From an uncultured Collinsella sp. (GTDB taxonomy: Bacteria > Actinomycetota > Coriobacteriia > Coriobacteriales > Coriobacteriaceae), in assembly GCA_900551815.1 (NCBI GenBank), contig URXE01000030.1:1-26206 (forward strand): a stretch of 26,206 nucleotides of DNA, in the 5' to 3' direction. Of this stretch, positions 22,960 through 26,206 are shown piece by piece (positions within the stretch are counted from its first letter, which is position 1; each line of letters starts with the position of its first letter). The notes under the pieces were generated by a model. That model saw nothing but the letters and a program-made list of their open reading frames with translations. It searched no databases and had not been told where the DNA came from. A program made the position numbers and the translations under genes.

Positions 22960-23041
22960 AGTTGCCGTTTGCCGCTTGGGGTTTTGTTACAAGGGCGGGG
23001 GAGTACACTCGGGGGTGTTGAATTACCTGCCAGAGATGGGG

Positions 23042-24685
23042 ATGCCCATGCGACATATCGATCGGATTATTCGCTCCAAGAACGTCTTTACCGCGCAAGA
23101 CGGCATCGATACCGCCCGCGAGTTGGCGATCGCCATCGCGGGCGATCGCATCGTCGCTGTCGGCGCGCCCGATGACGTGATTGCCGCCGCACCTGCCGCC
23201 ACGCCAGTTGTCGACTACGGCGAGCAATTCATCTGCCCCGGTTTCCATGATGCGCACCTGCACTTCTTCCATACCTCGGTCGGTTCCTCGCCGTACATGC
23301 TCATGGATATGGGCACGTCAGAGGCGGCACTGGTGCAGCATGCGCTCGAGTTTTCCCAGGGCCTGCCCGACGACGCCTGGGTCGTGACGCAGGGCTGGCG
23401 CGATTACTGCTGGGATCCGCCCGAGCACCCTACCAAGGCTTCCCTCGACGCCGCTTTTCCCGATCGCCCCTGTGTTATGTACTCGGGCGACGGGCATACG
23501 CTGTGGCTCAACAGCCGCGCGCTCGAGGCGCTCGGCGTGACGCGCGACAGCGAGCCGCCGGCGGGTGGCAGCTACGACAAGGATGCAAATGGCGAGCTCA
23601 CGGGTATCGCTCATGAGGCTGCGGCCATGCAGCTGCTGCCGCGCTGCCTGGAGTGGCTGGGCGAGGACCGCATCGCGAGCGCTTACGCCGACCAGATGAA
23701 GCGTATGGCCGAGCAAGGCATCACCTCAATTTGCGATATGTCGCTCATGCCCATGCCGGGCTGCGACTTTATTCGCGACGATGTTTACGACAAGCTGCAG
23801 GCCGCCGGCAAGCTGGGCATCCGCGCCCATCTGTTTCCCACGCTGCTGGATGACCAATCACGCTTGGAAGAACTCCAGACCCGCTATGCGAACAACGCGC
23901 TGCTCTCGGCGCCAGGATTTAAACAGTTCTTCGACGGCGTGTCGAGCGAGCATACCGCATACCTCACTGAGCCCTATACCAACCCGCGCTTCCCGGGTGA
24001 CCAGGGGCGCCTGACGGTTCCTGTCGAGCGCATGCGCAAGTTGGTTCTGGCGGCAGCCGAGCGCGGCCACACCGTGCGCATCCACGTTATCGGCGACGGT
24101 GCCATCCATGCCGCACTCGATATCTTTGAGGAGGCGGCAGAGCTCTACGGCCTGCCCCCGCACGGCCATAATACGCTTGAGCATTTGGAGAATCTGCTGC
24201 CTCAGGACATCGATCGTCTGCGCAAGCTCAACGTCATTGCCTCGAGCCAGCCTTGCCACATCACGCTCGACCCGGGTGGCCCGGAGCGCGACCTGGGCCT
24301 GGAGCGCAGCCGCATTATGTGGCCGTTTGCGACCTATAAGCAGCGCGGCATCCGCCAAGCATTCGGCACCGATAGCCCCATCACAGCCGTTACTAGCATG
24401 AACGTGCTCTACACGGCTATCACGCGCCAAGACCCCCGCAGTCACTGGCCCAAGGGCGGCTGGCTCCCCAGCGAGCGCATCGACGCGGCTACGGCTCTGC
24501 GCAACTACACCCTGGGCAGCGCCTACGCAGCAGGTGACGAGCAAAACCTCGGCAGCCTAGAGCCCGGCAAATACGCCGACCTGGTAGTCCTGGACCAAAA
24601 CCCGCTCACCATCGACCCCCAAGAACTCCAGGACACCAAAGTTCAGGCCACCTACCTGGCAGGTAACTTGATTTACGAGCGCTAA
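23042..24685 (+). CDS. YtcJ-like amidohydrolase (amidohydrolase family 3)
   Basis: The 547-residue protein has the metal-dependent amidohydrolase pattern: GFHDAHLHF (His72, His74), HVIGDGAIH (His348), LEHLENL (His381) and GTDSP (Asp444). It ends with the usual LGSLEPGKYADLVVLDQNPL. YtcJ-type proteins hydrolyse amide or cyclic substrates that are mostly unknown, in the cytoplasm. The start is uncertain. ATG 23036, 23042 and 23048 and GTG 23015 are in frame; the family start (RHIDRIIRSKNVFT) fits the ATG cluster, and 23042 is a compromise. It is divergent from the M20 gene, so the two hydrolases may share control and work on related N-acyl compounds (inference). Confidence 0.9.
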   Translation: MPMRHIDRIIRSKNVFTAQDGIDTARELAIAIAGDRIVAVGAPDDVIAAAPAATPVVDYGEQFICPGFHDAHLHFFHTSVGSSPYMLMDMGTSEAALVQHALEFSQGLPDDAWVVTQGWRDYCWDPPEHPTKASLDAAFPDRPCVMYSGDGHTLWLNSRALEALGVTRDSEPPAGGSYDKDANGELTGIAHEAAAMQLLPRCLEWLGEDRIASAYADQMKRMAEQGITSICDMSLMPMPGCDFIRDDVYDKLQAAGKLGIRAHLFPTLLDDQSRLEELQTRYANNALLSAPGFKQFFDGVSSEHTAYLTEPYTNPRFPGDQGRLTVPVERMRKLVLAAAERGHTVRIHVIGDGAIHAALDIFEEAAELYGLPPHGHNTLEHLENLLPQDIDRLRKLNVIASSQPCHITLDPGGPERDLGLERSRIMWPFATYKQRGIRQAFGTDSPITAVTSMNVLYTAITRQDPRSHWPKGGWLPSERIDAATALRNYTLGSAYAAGDEQNLGSLEPGKYADLVVLDQNPLTIDPQELQDTKVQATYLAGNLIYER

Positions 24686-24703
24686 TAATCATGCCGTACC
24701 GTT

Positions 24704-24751
24704 AAACGCGGCTCGGGCAGCCTATTTTGGGATGGCGCTCGAGCCGCGTTT
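24704..24751 (+). terminator. Probable terminator of the YtcJ-like gene
   Basis: AAACGCGGCTCG (24704-24715) pairs perfectly with 24740-24751 over a 24-nt loop. There is no proper T-tract, so it may instead be a stabilising 3' hairpin. Confidence 0.65.
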
Positions 24752-24942
24752 GTATATCGGTGGGGACTCGCTATGAGCGTCCCTGCTCTGCTTGATTTGA
24801 GCGTGGGGTGGGGCGCCGCTGCCCCCACGCGCTCAATTTGGACATCAGCAATGCGGTCTCTTGGTGTTTTGCATACTTTCCATTACAGATTGCATAAATA
24901 GGCTGGGATGTTCTCTCTGGTCCTGATGTACCCCCGCCTGGG

Positions 24943-25180
24943 CCGTGCAAAAAACGGAGTATTCAGCAACGTAAGCCCCGTCGGCGCCACTGCAGTCGGG
25001 TAACGTTGTGGAGATTGACGTCATTTCGGGCTCCGGTGCGACGCGAGGCATGCCTTTTTGTCCCAACGGGGTCTGCCCACCGACCAAAACCGCCCGCTGA
25101 AGGCGTCCTTGGAACCAATAAGGAATGTCCGGCGCGTATGCATTTACCCTGGTCTGCAGAATATTCCCAAAAATGCACGG
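24943..25180. repeat. Palindromic intergenic element with diverged ends (238 bp)
   Basis: CCGTGCA-N6-GGAGTATTCAGCA at 24943-24968 is mirrored at 25155-25180, where the minus strand reads CCGTGCA-N6-GGAATATTCTGCA. Inside, CAACGT (24967-24972) pairs with ACGTTG around 25018. The interior has no gene. It could be a MITE-like remnant or structured RNA. Confidence 0.5.
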
Positions 25181-25257
25181 TGCTCCCTGGGGGACCCGTG
25201 CGCGCGACGAAAACCATGCCCATGTCGCTATCCGCATCGCCATTTTGCTGCACTGAC

Positions 25258-25456
25258 TTTTCTGAATGCCGGGCCCGAGTTAGTCAACCTGGCTCCCGGG
25301 GCGGACCGGAGGGCATGAAGTTTGTCGCGAGTTCCGCACGCAAAGGAAAGCACTTAATGTGCTTTCCGTTTTGCGCAGGACTGTAGAGCAGCAAACTTCA
25401 TGCCCTCCGGTCCGCCCCGGGAGCCACTGCCAAGTTATCCCCCAGCATTCAGAAAA
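25258..25456. repeat. Nested compound palindrome (199 bp) upstream of groES
   Basis: Three nested inverted repeats are present. The outer arms TTTTCTGAATGC (25258-25269) pair with 25445-25456. The middle arms are a perfect 35-bp repeat (25290-25324 with 25392-25426). An inner hairpin GGAAAGCAC (25345-25353) pairs with 25359-25367 and is extended by CGCAAA/TTTGCG. Only about 20 nt between the outer and middle arms fail to pair. No protein is encoded. Confidence 0.85.
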
Positions 25457-25481
25457 TCTAAGTGCCAAAAAATAAGATTTT
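25453..25481. other. AT-rich hairpin between the compound palindrome and the groES promoter
   Basis: AAAATCT (25453-25459) pairs with AGATTTT (25475-25481) and is followed by further T residues. It could terminate transcription entering from the left. A TATAAC box at 25496-25501 is a possible groES -10. Confidence 0.4.
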
Positions 25482-25543
25482 TTGACTCCGTGTTGTATAA
25501 CCCGCCATTCGTGGGTACCATTCAACGCGTACGCAAACAAAAA

Positions 25544-25572
25544 GGGTTAACCCGCGCGGCATGACCGCGCGG
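25544..25572 (+). promoter_or_regulatory. Palindrome and GC-rich hairpin in the groES leader
   Basis: The perfect palindrome GGGTTAACCC (25544-25553) overlaps a hairpin in which CCGCGCGG (25552-25559) pairs with CCGCGCGG (25565-25572) over a 5-nt loop. It lies 8 nt before the GGAGG ribosome site and may control translation or binding of a regulator. Confidence 0.45.
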
Positions 25573-25593
25573 CCCACAAAGGAGGAAACAAGC

Positions 25594-25887
25594 ATGTCGT
25601 CTTTGAAGCCGCTTGCAGATCGCGTCCTGGTCAAGCCCGACGAGGCCGAGCAGAAGACCGCTTCTGGTCTGTACATCGCCAGCAACGCTCAGGAGAAGCC
25701 GCAGCGCGGCACCATCGTTGCCGTTGGCGCCGGTAAGGTCAACGACAAGGGCGAGCGCATCCCCATGGACGTTCAGGTCGGCGATGTTGTCATCTACGGT
25801 AAGTTCGGTGGCAACGAGGTCAAGGTCGACGGCGAAAAGTATCTGCTGATGCGCGCCGACGACATCTACGCCGTCGTCGAGGCCTAG
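25594..25887 (+). CDS. groES: Co-chaperonin GroES (Hsp10)
   Basis: The 97-residue protein is a full GroES: MSSLKPLADRVLVKPDEAEQKTASGLYIASNAQEKPQRGTIVAVGAGKVNDKGERIPMDVQVGDVVIYGKFGGNEVKVDGEKYLLMRADDIYAVVEA. The mobile loop (about 17-34) contains KTASGLYIASNA, where the usual hydrophobic tripeptide is LYI. It forms the heptameric lid of GroEL in the cytoplasm. ATG 25594 lies 8 nt after GGAGG; an upstream in-frame ATG at 25561 sits inside the leader hairpin and is rejected. groEL follows 96 nt later. No CIRCE operator was seen upstream. Confidence 0.97.
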   Translation: MSSLKPLADRVLVKPDEAEQKTASGLYIASNAQEKPQRGTIVAVGAGKVNDKGERIPMDVQVGDVVIYGKFGGNEVKVDGEKYLLMRADDIYAVVEA

Positions 25888-25917
25888 TCTCGTCAGAATC
25901 TCTGATTCGTCTTTGAA

Positions 25918-25953
25918 CGCGGTCGCCGCATAGGACTCGGAAGCGGCGACGCG
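25918..25953 (+). other. Hairpin between groES and groEL
   Basis: GTCGCCGC (25922-25929) pairs with GCGGCGAC (25943-25950), extended by CGC/GCG with a one-base bulge, over a 13-nt loop. It lies about 20 nt before the GGAGG of groEL and could set the ratio or stability of the two parts of the message. Confidence 0.6.
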
Positions 25954-25983
25954 AGTCACATTTCTTTTGGAGGATTACTCACC

Positions 25984-26206
25984 ATGGCAAAGAACATTAC
26001 GTTCAACACCGATGCCCGCGCTAAGCTCGCCAAGGGTGTCAACACTCTGGCCGACGCCGTTACCGTCACCATGGGCCCCAAGGGCCGCTACGTTGCGCTG
26101 CAGCGCACGTTCGGTGCCCCGACCATCACCAACGACGGCGTTTCCGTCGCTAAGGAGATCGAGCTCGAGGACAACATCGAGAACATGGGCGCTCAGCTGG
26201 TGAAGG
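25984..26206 (+). CDS. groEL: Chaperonin GroEL (Hsp60), 3' partial
   Basis: Only the first 74 residues are present, cut by the right edge: MAKNITFNTDARAKLAKGVNTLADAVTVTMGPKGRYVALQRTFGAPTITNDGVSVAKEIELEDNIENMGAQLVK. The TMGPKGR phosphate loop and TNDGVSVAKEIELED are diagnostic. Most GroEL proteins read GRNVVLEKSFG here; RYVALQRTFG is a lineage-specific variant by my judgement. ATG 25984 follows TTGGAGGA. Confidence 0.97.
   Translation, partial: MAKNITFNTDARAKLAKGVNTLADAVTVTMGPKGRYVALQRTFGAPTITNDGVSVAKEIELEDNIENMGAQLVK

Larger units (their letters stand above)
24752..25593. other. Gene-free region before groES
   Basis: No credible gene is seen in these 842 bases. They hold a small hairpin (about 24764-24783), a hairpin with TTGAGCG arms (about 24798-24839), two larger palindromic elements and the groES leader. 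Minus-strand open frames of 96-132 codons exist but run through the palindromes and lack ribosome sites. Confidence 0.6.

Noticed and set aside
21437..23035. A plus-strand open frame runs without a stop through the whole M20 gene into the YtcJ-like gene, suggesting a protein of over 1000 residues.
   Set aside because: The upstream part is exactly antisense to a well-supported M20 enzyme, is low-complexity (Ala/Gly/Val/Arg), and matches no family. Lack of stops is expected opposite GC-rich codons.
24845..25253. Minus-strand frames of 96 and 132 codons before groES.
   Set aside because: They are largely translations of the palindromic element, with no ribosome site and no recognised domain.
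25258..25456. A retron-type msr/msd RNA was considered for the nested palindrome.
   Set aside because: No reverse transcriptase gene is nearby, and the perfect 35-bp arms do not match the usual retron layout.

Overview
The window is a GC-rich bacterial chromosomal segment. Its gene content and style suggest a gut Coriobacteriia member, most likely Collinsella or a close relative. This is an inference: the gene set combines a giant 2-hydroxyacyl-CoA dehydratase activase protein, an Asp23/AmaP/DUF2273 cluster, DUF6020-, YitT- and DUF389-type membrane proteins, an OPT transporter and groES-groEL, with intergenic palindromic repeats. No rRNA, tRNA, CRISPR array, prophage or complete transposon was found.

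Layout. 3-4205 (+) is the 3' part of a giant activase/dehydratase-like protein, cut at the left edge and closed by a strong terminator. A gap with a long palindromic element follows, then a 3-hydroxyacyl-CoA dehydrogenase (4621-5580) and a decayed arylsulfotransferase remnant (to 6139). 6154-7293 and 7509-9212 (-) are a DUF389 membrane protein and an OPT-family transporter. 9405-14566 (+) holds coaX, a dCMP-deaminase-like gene, a NifU-type Fe-S scaffold, lgt and a DUF6020-like membrane protein. 14732-17191 (+) holds yebC and a three-gene AmaP/DUF2273/Asp23 envelope-stress cluster. 17397-21309 (+) holds a YitT-family protein, two zinc-ribbon membrane proteins and a DUF2752 protein. 21416-22879 (-) is an M20 amidohydrolase, divergent from a YtcJ-like amidohydrolase (23042-24685, +). 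About 840 bp without a gene then precede groES and the start of groEL, which is cut at the right edge.

Most proteins are housekeeping or widespread membrane families: cofactor synthesis (CoaX), nucleotide metabolism, Fe-S assembly, lipoprotein maturation (Lgt), envelope stress (Asp23 group) and protein folding (GroES/GroEL). The least explained material is intergenic. There are three large palindromic elements (4323-4451, 24943-25180, 25258-25456). There is also a set of small hairpins that keep a GGGACAGG-type loop while the stem sequence changes from copy to copy (12248-12282, 12325-12363 and 14568-14600, with a weaker relative at 5581-5619). These are the best candidates for something undescribed. 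I found no convincing evidence of a new multi-gene defence or mobile system here.
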